Positions 22,585-32,197 are shown, numbered from the stretch's first letter. The stretch is DNA of 64,000 nucleotides from JACVRM01 sp036824245 (GCA_036824245.1 DAITAO010000002.1:1-64000), one strand, 5' to 3'. Made by a program: numbers and translations. Notes: generated from the letters alone by a model not told the origin.

Positions 22585-23870
22585 GACGCGGCGGCGGGCA
22601 GGCGAACGGCAAAACAGGCGCCCTGCCCGCCATCCGGCTCGTACCACGCTTCGCCTTCGTTCGCCCGTGCCAGCCCGCGCACGATTGCGAGCCCGAGGCC
22701 CGTGCCCTCGCCGTTCGACGAGCCCGTTGCGCCGGCGCGCGCGAACTTCTCGAACAGGTGCGGAACGAAGTCGGCGGGGACGCCCGGCCCCGCGTCGAGG
22801 ACGCGCACGTCGACCGAGCCGTTCTCGGAGGAGGCGATCACCCGAATCGGCTCGCCGCCGTATTTGACGGCGTTGGCCAGGTAGTTGACGAGGATCTGTT
22901 CGACGTGTCCCTGGTCGGCGTGGACGCTCAGGTCAGCAGCGCAGACGACGCCGATCTCGCGGCCCTTGAAGCCGGCCGCGGCGCGGAGTACGACCGGCTC
23001 CAGCTCGAAGCGCTCGGCGCGCGGCGAGAGGGCGCCCGACTCGATCCGCGACATGTCGAGGAGATCTCTGATCAGGCGCGAGAGCCGGTCGGCTTGCGCC
23101 TCGATCACCTCGACGTAGCCGTACCGGTCCCGCTCTGGCGTCTGGTTCCACCGCTCGCGCAGGGTGCGCGCGAACCCGTAGATCGAGGTCAGCGGCGTGC
23201 GTAGCTCGTGGGAGGCGGTCGCCACGAAATCGCTCTTCGCCCGGTCGAGCGCCTCGAGCTGCACATTCGCTTCGGCGAGCTCTTCGAGTGCCGAATCCTT
23301 CTGTGCGCGCAGCTCCTCGTTCAGCTTCCAGGCGGTGATGCTGAACGCCGCGGCCATGCTGATCGCCGCGCCGTGGATTGCCGCCCAGCGCCAGGGGTTT
23401 GCTTGCGCGGCGGGATGGTTGTACACCGATCCGGAGTCGATCGCGCCGCCGATGCCGTGGTGCAGCACGACGTAAGCGAGGGCCAGCCCGAACGGTAGCC
23501 AGTCCTCGTAGAGGCCGAGGATGACGATCACGATGAAGAAGTGGAAGTGGGCCTCGATGTAGCCGCCTGAGAAGTGCGTCAGCAGCGCGGAGCAGGAGAG
23601 CAGCCCGATCGAGACGAGGCCCGCGCAAACTTTGCGTGGCCCGGGAATGAGCAGCGCCGCGACGGCGAAGGCACCGGGAATCAGGCCGCCCTCGGCGACG
23701 CTGTGCAGGACCGAACGGCCGGCAGCGATCCCGAAGATGGGCAGCGCGACCGCGTGGGCTCCGAGCAGGGCGAGCAGGAAATGGTGGCGCTTGCGCCAGA
23801 GCGCGTCCGGAAGCGTGTCTCCGCGAGGCAGTACGCGGCGAAGCTCAAGAGATGATGCGATAGCTCTCAT
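22581..23870 (-). CDS. Membrane sensor histidine kinase
   Basis: From the ATG at 23870 this encodes 429 residues. About six hydrophobic segments (FLLALLGAHAVALPIFGIAA, GAFAVAALLIPGP, FFIVIVILGLYEDWLPFGLA and others) give a membrane domain. A short coiled coil (LRAQKDSALEELAEANVQLE) then leads to HisKA (FVATASHELRTPLTSIYGFA) and HATPase (NYLANAVKYGG, DAGPGVP, GEGTGLGLAIV). No response regulator is adjacent, so the partner is elsewhere. A longer reading to 23990 adds a basic N-terminus that overlaps the divergent promoter. The TAG stop overlaps the end of the xdhC gene. Confidence 0.88.
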   Translation of the reverse strand: MRAIASSLELRRVLPRGDTLPDALWRKRHHFLLALLGAHAVALPIFGIAAGRSVLHSVAEGGLIPGAFAVAALLIPGPRKVCAGLVSIGLLSCSALLTHFSGGYIEAHFHFFIVIVILGLYEDWLPFGLALAYVVLHHGIGGAIDSGSVYNHPAAQANPWRWAAIHGAAISMAAAFSITAWKLNEELRAQKDSALEELAEANVQLEALDRAKSDFVATASHELRTPLTSIYGFARTLRERWNQTPERDRYGYVEVIEAQADRLSRLIRDLLDMSRIESGALSPRAERFELEPVVLRAAAGFKGREIGVVCAADLSVHADQGHVEQILVNYLANAVKYGGEPIRVIASSENGSVDVRVLDAGPGVPADFVPHLFEKFARAGATGSSNGEGTGLGLAIVRGLARANEGEAWYEPDGGQGACFAVRLPAAAS

Positions 23871-23989
23871 TTCGCTGAGATGGGTCTCGCTGGCCTCTCG
23901 CAGTCGTTTGCGGCGACGCGCACAAGCGCAGGGGAGGTCAGGATAGCGGCGTTTGCAGGCGTATAGCGCGTCGCGATATAAGACGCGCA

Positions 23990-24832
23990 ATGTTGCTTCG
24001 TGAGGTCGAGTACGCTCGGCCGGCCACTATCGACGACGCCGTTCGGCTTCTGAGTGCGCATCCGAACGCACGTGCGCTCGCCGGCGGGCAGACGCTGATC
24101 AACGTCATGAAGGCGCGGGCCGCGGCGCCGGACGTGCTCGTCGACCTGCACGATCTCGCCGGGCTGCGTGAGATTCGCGGCACGCCGGACGGTGGGCTCG
24201 AGATCGGCGCGATGGTGACCTATTCCCAGCTGATGGTGTCGCCGGACGTGAGCGAGCGGCGCCCGATCCTCGCCGACGTGGCCGCTCAGATCGCGGACGT
24301 CCAGGTGCGCAACCGCGGCACGCTGGGCGGGAATCTCTGCCTGAGCGATCCGACGAACCATTTCCCGCCGCTCGTGGTCGCAGCAGGGGCGGAACTGACG
24401 GTTCGCGGGCCGGAGGGAGAGCGCACGGTCGCCGCCGAGGAGTTCTTCCTGGGCGTCTACTTGACGGCCGTTGGTCCGGGCGAGCTGCTCACCAAGATTG
24501 TCGTCCCGCGGGCGTCCGGCGGTGACGGGTTCGCCTCGATCGCGATCGGCCGCGACGGCACGTGCATCGTCAACGCGGCCGCTTGCTTGAACGGCGGCGC
24601 GCCGCGGGTCGCCGTCGGATGCGTCTCGGCGACCCCCGTGCGCACCACCGAGTTCGAGCGCGGGCTCGAGGGCGGCGATCTGACCGAGAGCGCCGTGCGC
24701 GAGACGGCAAACGGTTTGGGCCGGGCACTCGACCCGCCATCGGACGTCCACGCCTCCGCGGACTACCGGCGCCACCTCGCAGAGCTCGTGGCCACCCGCG
24801 CGGTGCTGCAGGCGGCGGGGAGGCGCGGATGA
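23990..24832 (+). CDS. Mo hydroxylase FAD subunit (CoxM/CutM type)
   Basis: This 280-residue protein has the FAD-binding words ALAGGQTLINVMKARAAAPD and VRNRGTLGGNLCLSDPTNHF and the C-terminal CO_deh_flav_C part (GLGRALDPPSDVHASADYRR). In such enzymes the subunit takes electrons from the 2Fe-2S clusters. It is the first gene of the operon: FAD subunit, 2Fe-2S subunit (ATGA overlap), Mo subunit, CoxG-like. Confidence 0.9.
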   Translation: MLLREVEYARPATIDDAVRLLSAHPNARALAGGQTLINVMKARAAAPDVLVDLHDLAGLREIRGTPDGGLEIGAMVTYSQLMVSPDVSERRPILADVAAQIADVQVRNRGTLGGNLCLSDPTNHFPPLVVAAGAELTVRGPEGERTVAAEEFFLGVYLTAVGPGELLTKIVVPRASGGDGFASIAIGRDGTCIVNAAACLNGGAPRVAVGCVSATPVRTTEFERGLEGGDLTESAVRETANGLGRALDPPSDVHASADYRRHLAELVATRAVLQAAGRRG

Positions 24833-25317
24833 CCGAGGGCGCGGTCTCGAGCAAGCTCGTTCGGGTCGACGTGAACGGGCAGGCCTACGAGCGCGACGTC
24901 GAGGCCCGCCGGCTGCTCGTCCACTTCCTGCGTGACGACCTCGACCTGACAGGGACACACATCGGCTGCGACACCGGCAACTGCGGCGCCTGCACGGTGC
25001 TCGTGGACGGCGAGGCTGTGAAGAGCTGCATGTTGCTGGCCGTCCAGGCGGACGGCTCGACAGTCCAGACTGTCGAAGGGCTTGCGGTCGACGACGAGCT
25101 GACGCCGCTGCAGCAGGCCTTCTCTGCGCGCCACGCGCTCCAGTGCGGCTACTGCACGCCGGGCATGCTGATGAGCGCGACCTACCTGCTGCGCAACAAC
25201 CCCGAGCCGACAGAGGCAGAGATCCGCAAGGCCATCCAGGGCAACATCTGCCGCTGCACCGGCTACGTGAACATCGTGGAGGCCATCACAGAGGCCGCCG
25301 CCGGGGGGCCCAAGTGA
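24829..25317 (+). CDS. Mo hydroxylase 2Fe-2S subunit (CoxS/CutS type)
   Basis: This 162-residue protein has a plant-type 2Fe-2S cluster (HIGCDTGNCGACTVLVDGEA, Cys spacing CxxxxCxxC plus SCM) and the C-terminal 2Fe-2S fold LQCGYCTPGMLMSAT with NICRCTGYVNIVEAI. Both clusters are complete. It overlaps the FAD subunit by ATGA. The Mo subunit follows after an odd 106-base gap with palindromic repeats. Confidence 0.95.
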   Translation: MTEGAVSSKLVRVDVNGQAYERDVEARRLLVHFLRDDLDLTGTHIGCDTGNCGACTVLVDGEAVKSCMLLAVQADGSTVQTVEGLAVDDELTPLQQAFSARHALQCGYCTPGMLMSATYLLRNNPEPTEAEIRKAIQGNICRCTGYVNIVEAITEAAAGGPK

Positions 25318-25318
25318 C

Positions 25319-25368
25319 GGACATGTCCCTTGTAGGCACGCCCGAGGGACTGTCCCTAGGACCTGTCC
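25319..25368. repeat. Cluster of GGAC...GTCC palindromes
   Basis: Three short palindromes of one theme stand in a row: GGACATGTCC (25319-25328), GGGACTGTCCC (25346-25356) and GGACCTGTCC (25359-25368). They fill the gap between the 2Fe-2S and Mo subunit genes, which is unusually wide for this operon. The same word occurs again at 39139-39149. Confidence 0.6.
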
Positions 25369-25423
25369 CGACCGGCCGCGGGCAGGTTGCCGTCACGCGG
25401 ACCTCTCCGGAAGGGTGCTGCGT

Positions 25424-27901
25424 GTGAGCGAGACAACCGTGGCACCGGTCGAGACCGACGTCGAGGCGCCGCAGAAGGGCTTCATCGGCGTCAATCACCC
25501 GCGCAAGGAGGACAAGCGGCTCGTCCAGGGCGAGGGCCTGTTCGTCGACGACGTCAAGCGGCACGGGATGGCCTACGTGCATTTCGTGCGCTCGCCCTAC
25601 GCCCACGCGACGATCGGTGCCATCGACGTCTCGAAGGCGCTCGAGCTCGACGGCGTGTACGGAACGCTGACGGGCGACGAGGTGGCCACGCAGACCGACC
25701 CCTTCTTCCAGATCGCTCCGCTGCCGGGCGGCCACGTGAAGGACTACGCGCTGGCGGTCGGGCGCGTGCGCCATGTCGGCGAGCCGGTGGTGGCCGTCGC
25801 GGCAGCGACGCGCGAGCTGGCGCGCGACGCGGCCGAGCTCGTCGAGGTCGAGTACGAGTCGCTGCCGCCGGTGCTCGAGCCCGAGCGCGCTGCGGACCCG
25901 GACGCGACCCAGCTGCACGACGACGTCCCGAACAACACCATCTGGCAGGGCGAGTTCGACTGGGGCGACTACGACGGCGCGCTCTCGGCAGCCGACAAGG
26001 TCGTCCGCATCAAACGCCTGCACTTCGACCGTTTCTCCTCGACGCCGCTGGAGACGAGCGGTGCCGTCGTGGAGTACAACCGCGGCACCGGGCAGTGGAC
26101 GATCCACTCCAACAACCAGTTCCCCGGCTTCGCGATCATCATGATGGCGCCGGCGCTGCGCACCGGGATGGACAAGCTGCGCTTCGTCTCGCAGGACATC
26201 GGCGGCGGCTTCGGCAACAAGATCTGCACGCACGTGCAGCTCGTGGCGCTCTGCCTGCTCGCGCGCAAGCTGCGGCGGGCCGTGCAGTGGACGGAATGGC
26301 GCACCGACCAGCACATGGCCAACTCGCACGGCAACGAGCGGCTGTTCCTCGACGTCGAGGTGCCTGTCACGAGCGACGGGCTGATGCTCGGGTTCAAGGC
26401 GCGCGTCGTCGACGACTGTGGCGCGTACACCCGTTACGAGCCGCTGGGCTGCATCATCTGGGCGCAGGTGACGCCGGGCGCCTACCGGTGGCGCAACGTG
26501 CGCGTCGACTTCACGCAGGTGTGCACGAACAAGTCGCCGGTCGGCCCAAACCGCGGCTACTCGCGCATGCAGCACCTGTGGTTCACCGAGCGCGTCATCG
26601 ACATCGTCGCGCACGAGCTCGGGCTCGACCCGGTCGAGATCCGTAAGCGCAACTACATCCGCGCCGAGGAGATGCCGTACGAGACGCCGAACGGCTGCGT
26701 CTACGACTCCGGCGACTATGCGCGCTGCCTCGACGATGCGCTTGCGCTTGTCGACTACGAGAGCGTCGCGGAGCGCCGCCGGGACGCAGAGTCGCGGGGC
26801 AAGCTGCTCGGCGTCGGCATCGGCTCGACGCTGGATTCGGGCACGAACAACTTCGGGCAGTCCACGCTCGTGAACCCCGATCTGCAGTTCTCGGGCAACA
26901 ACGAAGTGGCGAGCGTGAAGCTCGACATCTTCGGAGAGATCGTCGTCACGCTCGGCACTACGCCGCAGGGCCAGGGCCACGAGACAACCGCTGCGCAGGT
27001 GGTTGCCGACATTCTTGGCGTCACCCCTGACGACGTGAACGTGCGTGCAGGGCACGACTCGTACTGGAACTCGCACGCGGGCTTCTCGGGCACGTACGCG
27101 AGCCAGTTCGCCGTCACCGGGCTGGGCGCCGTCAAAGGCGCGACGGACCAGCTCGCCGAGCAGATCCGCAAGCTGGCGGGTGCCGTGCTGGGCGGCGTGC
27201 CGCCCGACCAGATCGTGCTCGAGGGCGGCTTCGCCAAGATCCGCGACAACCCGGAGGCGGCGCTGCCCTTCATGGCCTGCGGAGCGATCGTCAACGCGAA
27301 CAACGCCGTGCTCCCGCTAGAGCTGCGCGACATCACGCTCAACTGCCGCTACGTCTACGTGCCGCCGCACCAGCTGCCGGACAAGGAACGCAAGTACGGC
27401 AACCTCACGCTGACCTACGCGACACAGATCCACGCATGCATCGTCGAGGTCGACCCCGACACGGGCGTGTACGAGATCGTCAACTACGCCGCCATCGACG
27501 ACTGCGGCGTGCGCATCAACCCGCAGATCGTGGAGGGCCAGGTGCACGGCGCGATCGCGCAGTCGCTCGGCGCGGCCACGCACGAGACCTTCCCCTACGA
27601 CGAGGAGGGCAACCTGCTGACGCCCAACTTCTACGACTACCACGTGCCGCACGCGCTCGACATGCCTCCGCTCAAGACGGGCTACGTCGAGTCACCGTCG
27701 CCGTTCACGCCGCTCGGCGCGAAGGGGATGGGCGAAGGCGGCGGCGCGGGACTGTCCGCCGTCTGCTCGGCGCTGCAGGACGCCCTGCGCTCGGCGGGCG
27801 GGGCGATCGTCTACGACAGCTGCAATCCGTACTGGCGCGTATGGGAGCTGCTCTCGAGGCCGCAAGACTCACGCGCGCTCGTCGAGGTGGAGAGCCGATG
27901 A
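25424..27901 (+). CDS. Mo hydroxylase large subunit (xanthine dehydrogenase/CoxL superfamily)
   Basis: This 825-residue subunit binds the molybdopterin-cytosine dinucleotide cofactor. It shows the superfamily motifs GGGFGNKI, TTPQGQGHETTAAQVVAD and the catalytic-glutamate loop GAKGMGEGGGAGLS. At the place where true form I CO dehydrogenases have AYXCSFR and form II have AYRGAGR, it has GPNRGYSRMQHLW. It is therefore probably not a CO dehydrogenase but a hydroxylase of an unknown N-heterocycle, aldehyde or similar substrate. The GTG start at 25424 is the only suitable start after the palindromes. The stop overlaps the CoxG-like gene (ATGA). Confidence 0.9.
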   Translation: MSETTVAPVETDVEAPQKGFIGVNHPRKEDKRLVQGEGLFVDDVKRHGMAYVHFVRSPYAHATIGAIDVSKALELDGVYGTLTGDEVATQTDPFFQIAPLPGGHVKDYALAVGRVRHVGEPVVAVAAATRELARDAAELVEVEYESLPPVLEPERAADPDATQLHDDVPNNTIWQGEFDWGDYDGALSAADKVVRIKRLHFDRFSSTPLETSGAVVEYNRGTGQWTIHSNNQFPGFAIIMMAPALRTGMDKLRFVSQDIGGGFGNKICTHVQLVALCLLARKLRRAVQWTEWRTDQHMANSHGNERLFLDVEVPVTSDGLMLGFKARVVDDCGAYTRYEPLGCIIWAQVTPGAYRWRNVRVDFTQVCTNKSPVGPNRGYSRMQHLWFTERVIDIVAHELGLDPVEIRKRNYIRAEEMPYETPNGCVYDSGDYARCLDDALALVDYESVAERRRDAESRGKLLGVGIGSTLDSGTNNFGQSTLVNPDLQFSGNNEVASVKLDIFGEIVVTLGTTPQGQGHETTAAQVVADILGVTPDDVNVRAGHDSYWNSHAGFSGTYASQFAVTGLGAVKGATDQLAEQIRKLAGAVLGGVPPDQIVLEGGFAKIRDNPEAALPFMACGAIVNANNAVLPLELRDITLNCRYVYVPPHQLPDKERKYGNLTLTYATQIHACIVEVDPDTGVYEIVNYAAIDDCGVRINPQIVEGQVHGAIAQSLGAATHETFPYDEEGNLLTPNFYDYHVPHALDMPPLKTGYVESPSPFTPLGAKGMGEGGGAGLSAVCSALQDALRSAGGAIVYDSCNPYWRVWELLSRPQDSRALVEVESR

Positions 27902-28359
27902 GGATTGAGGGGACTAAGTCGTTCGCCGCTCCGCGAGAAACCGTCTGGAGCGTGCTCAACGACCCCGCGCAGATGGCACAGACGATGCCGAACGTGCAGA
28001 GCTTCGAGGTGCTCGATGAGCGGCGCTGGAAGGCGCACGTGGCTGTGCCCCTCGGGCTCGGGGCGCTCAAGATGCGCATCAACTTCGACAAGACTGAGGA
28101 ACGCCCGCCCGAGTTCGCGAGGCTGAAAGCCAAGGGCGAAGGCGTCGGCGCGCTCCTCAGCATGGAGACCCAGTTCGAGCTCGGCGATCAGGACGGCGGC
28201 GGCACCGAGATGCGCTGGCAGGCGGACGTGCAGATCGCTGGACCGGTGGGGGCAATGGGCCAGCGCGTCATCCAGCCGATCGTCAGCCAGCAGGTGCAGC
28301 AGGTACTGGCCGCGCTCGCACGCCAGGTGCAGCAGGCGGCCGGCAGCGACGATGGCTGA
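27898..28359 (+). CDS. CoxG-like SRPBCC protein
   Basis: This 153-residue protein has the CoxG/SRPBCC pattern: GTKSFAAPRETVWSVLNDPA, MAQTMPNVQSFEVL and EMRWQADVQIAGPVGAMGQ, then a helical end with VSQQVQQVLAALARQVQQA. CoxG proteins are thought to recruit the hydroxylase to the membrane in CO oxidisers. The ATGA overlap with the Mo subunit supports a joint complex. Confidence 0.85.
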   Translation: MRIEGTKSFAAPRETVWSVLNDPAQMAQTMPNVQSFEVLDERRWKAHVAVPLGLGALKMRINFDKTEERPPEFARLKAKGEGVGALLSMETQFELGDQDGGGTEMRWQADVQIAGPVGAMGQRVIQPIVSQQVQQVLAALARQVQQAAGSDDG

Positions 28360-28612
28360 GTTCGAGGAACAGCGCGGCAGCGACACGCCGCCGCAGGACT
28401 CGGACCGGGCCGGCCAGGCGGGCGGGGCGGAACCGAGCATCGAGGCCGAGCCGCAGACCGATCCCGAGCTGAAGGACTACGGCCCGCCGGCCGACGCCGA
28501 TGCGGAAAGCGAGCCCGACGCCGGGTCGAGCGGGGCAGAAGAGGGGCTTAGTCCGTGGGCGCCCGAGTCGTACTCGGACGAGCCCGAGGGCCCCACCGCC
28601 GCTACCGACTAG
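28352..28612 (+). CDS. Short acidic disordered protein
   Basis: This 86-residue protein is almost only Glu, Asp, Pro, Ala, Ser and Gly (for example EAEPQTDPELKDYGPPADAD). It overlaps the CoxG-like gene by 8 bases and the large regulator gene on the other strand by 11. There is no recognisable fold. It may be a spacer or binding tail in the hydroxylase operon, or a chance frame. Confidence 0.45.
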   Translation: MAEFEEQRGSDTPPQDSDRAGQAGGAEPSIEAEPQTDPELKDYGPPADADAESEPDAGSSGAEEGLSPWAPESYSDEPEGPTAATD

Positions 28613-31600
28613 CCGACGCCTCCTGCGCGAGCGCCCCGGCGTTCGCCGCGTAGCTCCCCATGCCGAGCTCGCGGTAGGTCGCGAGCGCCGCTGCCAGCAG
28701 GCGCTGCGCGTGCGCGCGGTCTCTCGGCGCCGCCCGTTCCAGGCACAGGCGCGCGTAGTCCTCGTGTGTCTGCGCGAGCCAGGGCCGGGCGCCGATGCGC
28801 TCGTTCATCTCGACGGCTTGCTGGAAGTGGCGCTCCGCGTCCTCCCACTCGCTCAGGGTCGCAGCCAGGATTCCGAGGTAGCGCGCGACGGAGCCGACGC
28901 CGATCTCGGGGTAGCCCACCGCGACCCGGTCTGCATAGGGCAGCAACTTCCCGTACAGCAGCCGCGCGCGGCGCACGTCGCCGAGCGATCGCGCCGTCTC
29001 GGCCAGCAGGCTCATGCCGACGAGCCACTCCTCGTCGAACGGGAGCGCGGCGAAGTCGTCTTTGGCGAGCCTCTCGAACGCGATCCGCGCGTCCGCTTCC
29101 CGGCCGAGCTCGTCGTAGAACCGGGCGAGGATGCAGTCGAAGACCGGATACGTGCGGTGCTGCACTGCGTCGCGCTCAGACTCGAAGAACGGTTCGAGCT
29201 CGTCGAGCCGGCCCTGGAACCTCCTCAGGATGTACAGCTGCATGCCGTGCGACGTGACCGCGTCCCAGGGCTGTGCCAGCCGGCCGAGCTCGAGCGCTTC
29301 GTGAATCAGCCGGTCCGCCTCGATGAGCCTTCCCTCGACGAGCGCGAGCTGCGCCTGAAAAACGGCGGCGAAGAATTTCTGCGACGGCTGGCGCAGTTCG
29401 CCCGCGAGCCTCGCCATCGCGTCCGCGTCGGTCTTCGCACGCGACATCTCGCCGAGCTCGTGTAAGGCCTCCCCGCGGTGATCGTAAGCCTCCACCGCAC
29501 GTTCCAGGTCGCCTACCTCCAGCGCAACCTGAACGAGCTCGGTCGCCAGCTCGACCTGCCGTGCCGTGTGGTCCGGTGAGTGATTGGCCGAGATGTAGCC
29601 GGCGAGCGCGTAGGCCAGCGTCGTCGGGTCGCCGAGCCGGCGAGCCATTTCCAGAGCCTCGCGGCTCAGCGAAGCCCTTCGCTCGCGGGGGAAGCGGGCG
29701 TCGCGAAGCGGTCCTCCGGCGAGCCGGGCGAGCAGCTTGGCGCGCAGAGTCGAGTCGCCAGCGCCGAGCGCGTCGAGAGCATGCTCTAGCAGGGGCACCA
29801 GGTACTCGTCGTCTCTGGAGACATCCCACAGAAGCCTGCCGCCGTACTCGAGCGCCGCGCGCGCGAGCTGTGCGGACAGCCCCAGTTCCTCCGCAAGCTC
29901 GGCCGCCCGGCGATACGCCAGCTTCGAGGCGAGGTTGTCGCCGGCTCTTCCCTGGGCGTTCCCGAGCATCAGTAGGAGCTCGCAGCGATCGGCCGGGTCG
30001 GCGACGAACGTGAGCGCCATCTCGTAGTGGCGCACCGCTTCCTCGTACGCGAGCAGGCCGACGGCTCGGTTGCCGGCGCGGAGCGCATACTCGGTTGTCC
30101 TGCCTGCCCCTCCTGCGTGGGCGGTCTCGAAGAAGTGATAGGCCAGCTCGGAGAGATGCGGCTCGAGGTCGTCGGCGTAGAGCGACTCGAGCGCCTCGCC
30201 CGCTCGCCGATGGAGCTGGACGCGCCGCGCCATGCTCAGCGCGTCGTAGAGCGTGTCGCGGATCAGCGCGTGCCCGAAGCGCAGCCGGCCGGGCGAGCTC
30301 GGCACCTCGCCGACGACGCGCTGAGCCAACGCCTCGTCCAGCGCCTCGAGCAGCTCGTCCTCGGGAAGCTCGCTCAGTTGCGCCAGAGCATCCAGCGCGA
30401 ACTCGCGGCCGAGCACCGAGGCGAGCACGAGCAGACTGCGGCACGGCTCGGACAGCCGCCGCACGCGCTGCCCGATCACGCCACGGACGCTTGGCGGGAT
30501 GCGCAGGTGCACGTCCGCCTCGCCTAGTCGGCCCTCGGCATCCAACAGCCGGACGACCTCGCCGATGAACAGCGGGTTCCCCTCGGTCTCGCCGTGGATC
30601 GCCTCGGCCAGCTTCGGCGCGGGAGTGAGGCCGGCGGTGCGCTCGACGTACTCGCCGACGTCCTGCTCGCTCAGTCCCAGGAGCGGGATGAGATGTGTCG
30701 CCGGCTCGCGTGCGACCTCGGCCAGCGTCGTCGCAAGAGGGTCGCGAACGGTCGGGTCGACGTCCCTGTAGGCGCCGACGACGAGCAGATGGCTGCCCGA
30801 GAGCTCGCGGGCGAGAAACTGGAGCAACAGAAGCGAGGGCGCATCGGCGGCGTGCAGGTCGTCGAGGACCACCACGAGGGGCCGCGTCGCTGCGATGCTC
30901 TTGATGAAGGCCGCCGCGGCGTCGAACAGGCGGAATCGTGCGCCCTCCGTCTCGATCACGGGCGGCTCGGGGAGGTCGGGGAAGAGCTCACGGAGCTCCG
31001 GCAGAAGCTGGGCGAGGTCGGGTCCGCCCGCACCGAGCTGTGCTCGCAGCGTCGCGGGCTCCGTCTCGCGGATGTACGCGCGCAGCGACTGCACCCACGG
31101 CCAGTAGGCGGGCGCGCCGCCTGCTTCCCAGCAGCGCCCGACAAGCACCTGCGCCCGGTGGCCTCGTGCGCGGGCCATCAGCTCCTCCGCGAGCCTGGTC
31201 TTGCCGATGCCCGGCTCACCGGCGAGCAGGACGAGCCGACCACTGCCGGCCAGAGCGTCGTCGAGCGCGCCCTCGAGCTCGGCGAGCTCGCGCTCCCGGC
31301 CCACGAATACGCCGGTTGCCTGCCAGCCCGCCTCAGCAGCGGCCTCGGTCGCTGCCGCGGGCGGGTCGAGCGACGGGTCCTGCCGGAGGATCGCCCGCTC
31401 GAGATCTTGTAGTGCACGGCGCGGCTCGATCCCGAGCTCGTCGACGAGCGTCCGGCGCGCTGCCTGGTAGGCCTCGAGCGCTTCGGCCTGGCGGCCGCAG
31501 CGGTAGAGCGCCAACATGAGCTGGCCGCGTAGGCGCTCGCGAAGTGGGTGCTCCCGCACGAGCACCTCGAGCTCGCCCACGAGATCCGCGTGCGCTCCGA

Positions 31601-32102
31601 GTGCCAGGTCGGCGTCGATCCGCTCTTCCAGGGCGGCCACTCGAAGCTCCTCGAGGTGACCGACTTCGGCTTGCGCAAAATCCGCGTAGGCGAGGTCGGC
31701 GAGCGGCCGTCCCCTCCACAGGCCCAGCGCCTGTCGTAGCGTGCGGCCCGCCTGCGCTGCATCGCCCGCGGCCCTGCTGCGGCGGGCGTCGCCGAGAAGC
31801 TGCCGGAAGCGGTCGGCGTCGAGCTCGCCGGACCGCACCTCGAGGGTGTAGCCGGCGCGATTCGTGTTGATGCGCCCGGCTCCGAGCGTCTTGCGGAGTG
31901 CGAACACGTGCCCCTGGACGGCCTTGTTGGCGGTGCGTGGTGGCGAGGCGCCCCATACCGCGTCGATGATGCGATCGACGGAAACGGTCTCGTTGGCGTG
32001 CAGGAGCAGCGCCGCCAGCACCGCGCGCCGGCGGCCGCCGCCGAGGTCGAGGACGCGATCGTCGGCAACGACCTCCAACGGCCCCAGGATGCCGAACTCC
32101 AT
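28602..32102 (-). CDS. Large BTAD-AAA-TPR transcriptional regulator (AfsR/SARP type)
   Basis: From the ATG at 32102 this encodes 1166 residues. Residues 1-95 are a winged helix of OmpR type (EFGILGPLEVVADDRVLDLG, AVQGHVFALRKTLGAGRINT). Residues about 95-240 are the BTAD domain (ADLAYADFAQAEVGHLEELR, ALEAYQAARRTLVDELGIEP). An AAA-type ATPase follows with Walker A LAGEPGIGKTRL and LVVVLDDLHAADAPSL, then many TPR-like helices to the end. This resembles AfsR/LuxR-like activators of secondary metabolism. The target is not visible; it divides away from the BNR gene. Confidence 0.88.
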   Translation of the reverse strand: MEFGILGPLEVVADDRVLDLGGGRRRAVLAALLLHANETVSVDRIIDAVWGASPPRTANKAVQGHVFALRKTLGAGRINTNRAGYTLEVRSGELDADRFRQLLGDARRSRAAGDAAQAGRTLRQALGLWRGRPLADLAYADFAQAEVGHLEELRVAALEERIDADLALGAHADLVGELEVLVREHPLRERLRGQLMLALYRCGRQAEALEAYQAARRTLVDELGIEPRRALQDLERAILRQDPSLDPPAAATEAAAEAGWQATGVFVGRERELAELEGALDDALAGSGRLVLLAGEPGIGKTRLAEELMARARGHRAQVLVGRCWEAGGAPAYWPWVQSLRAYIRETEPATLRAQLGAGGPDLAQLLPELRELFPDLPEPPVIETEGARFRLFDAAAAFIKSIAATRPLVVVLDDLHAADAPSLLLLQFLARELSGSHLLVVGAYRDVDPTVRDPLATTLAEVAREPATHLIPLLGLSEQDVGEYVERTAGLTPAPKLAEAIHGETEGNPLFIGEVVRLLDAEGRLGEADVHLRIPPSVRGVIGQRVRRLSEPCRSLLVLASVLGREFALDALAQLSELPEDELLEALDEALAQRVVGEVPSSPGRLRFGHALIRDTLYDALSMARRVQLHRRAGEALESLYADDLEPHLSELAYHFFETAHAGGAGRTTEYALRAGNRAVGLLAYEEAVRHYEMALTFVADPADRCELLLMLGNAQGRAGDNLASKLAYRRAAELAEELGLSAQLARAALEYGGRLLWDVSRDDEYLVPLLEHALDALGAGDSTLRAKLLARLAGGPLRDARFPRERRASLSREALEMARRLGDPTTLAYALAGYISANHSPDHTARQVELATELVQVALEVGDLERAVEAYDHRGEALHELGEMSRAKTDADAMARLAGELRQPSQKFFAAVFQAQLALVEGRLIEADRLIHEALELGRLAQPWDAVTSHGMQLYILRRFQGRLDELEPFFESERDAVQHRTYPVFDCILARFYDELGREADARIAFERLAKDDFAALPFDEEWLVGMSLLAETARSLGDVRRARLLYGKLLPYADRVAVGYPEIGVGSVARYLGILAATLSEWEDAERHFQQAVEMNERIGARPWLAQTHEDYARLCLERAAPRDRAHAQRLLAAALATYRELGMGSYAANAGALAQEASASR

Positions 32103-32197
32103 ACGCTCCGCTTGTATCCGGTCGGAAGGTGGCTTGCAACCATGCGGCCCGTTGCCGACGCCGCGCCGGATAGCCTCCTTTCCAGGTCTTGGCCGCG

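Noticed and set aside
25286..27076. 596-codon minus-strand frame opposite the Mo hydroxylase large subunit
   Set aside because: Its composition (Arg, Val, Asp-His runs) is the usual antisense shadow of high-GC coding DNA; the plus strand has all family motifs.
23990..28359. Aerobic CO dehydrogenase operon
   Set aside because: The large subunit lacks the AYXCSFR form I loop (and the form II AYRGAGR), so a CO-oxidising function is not supported.
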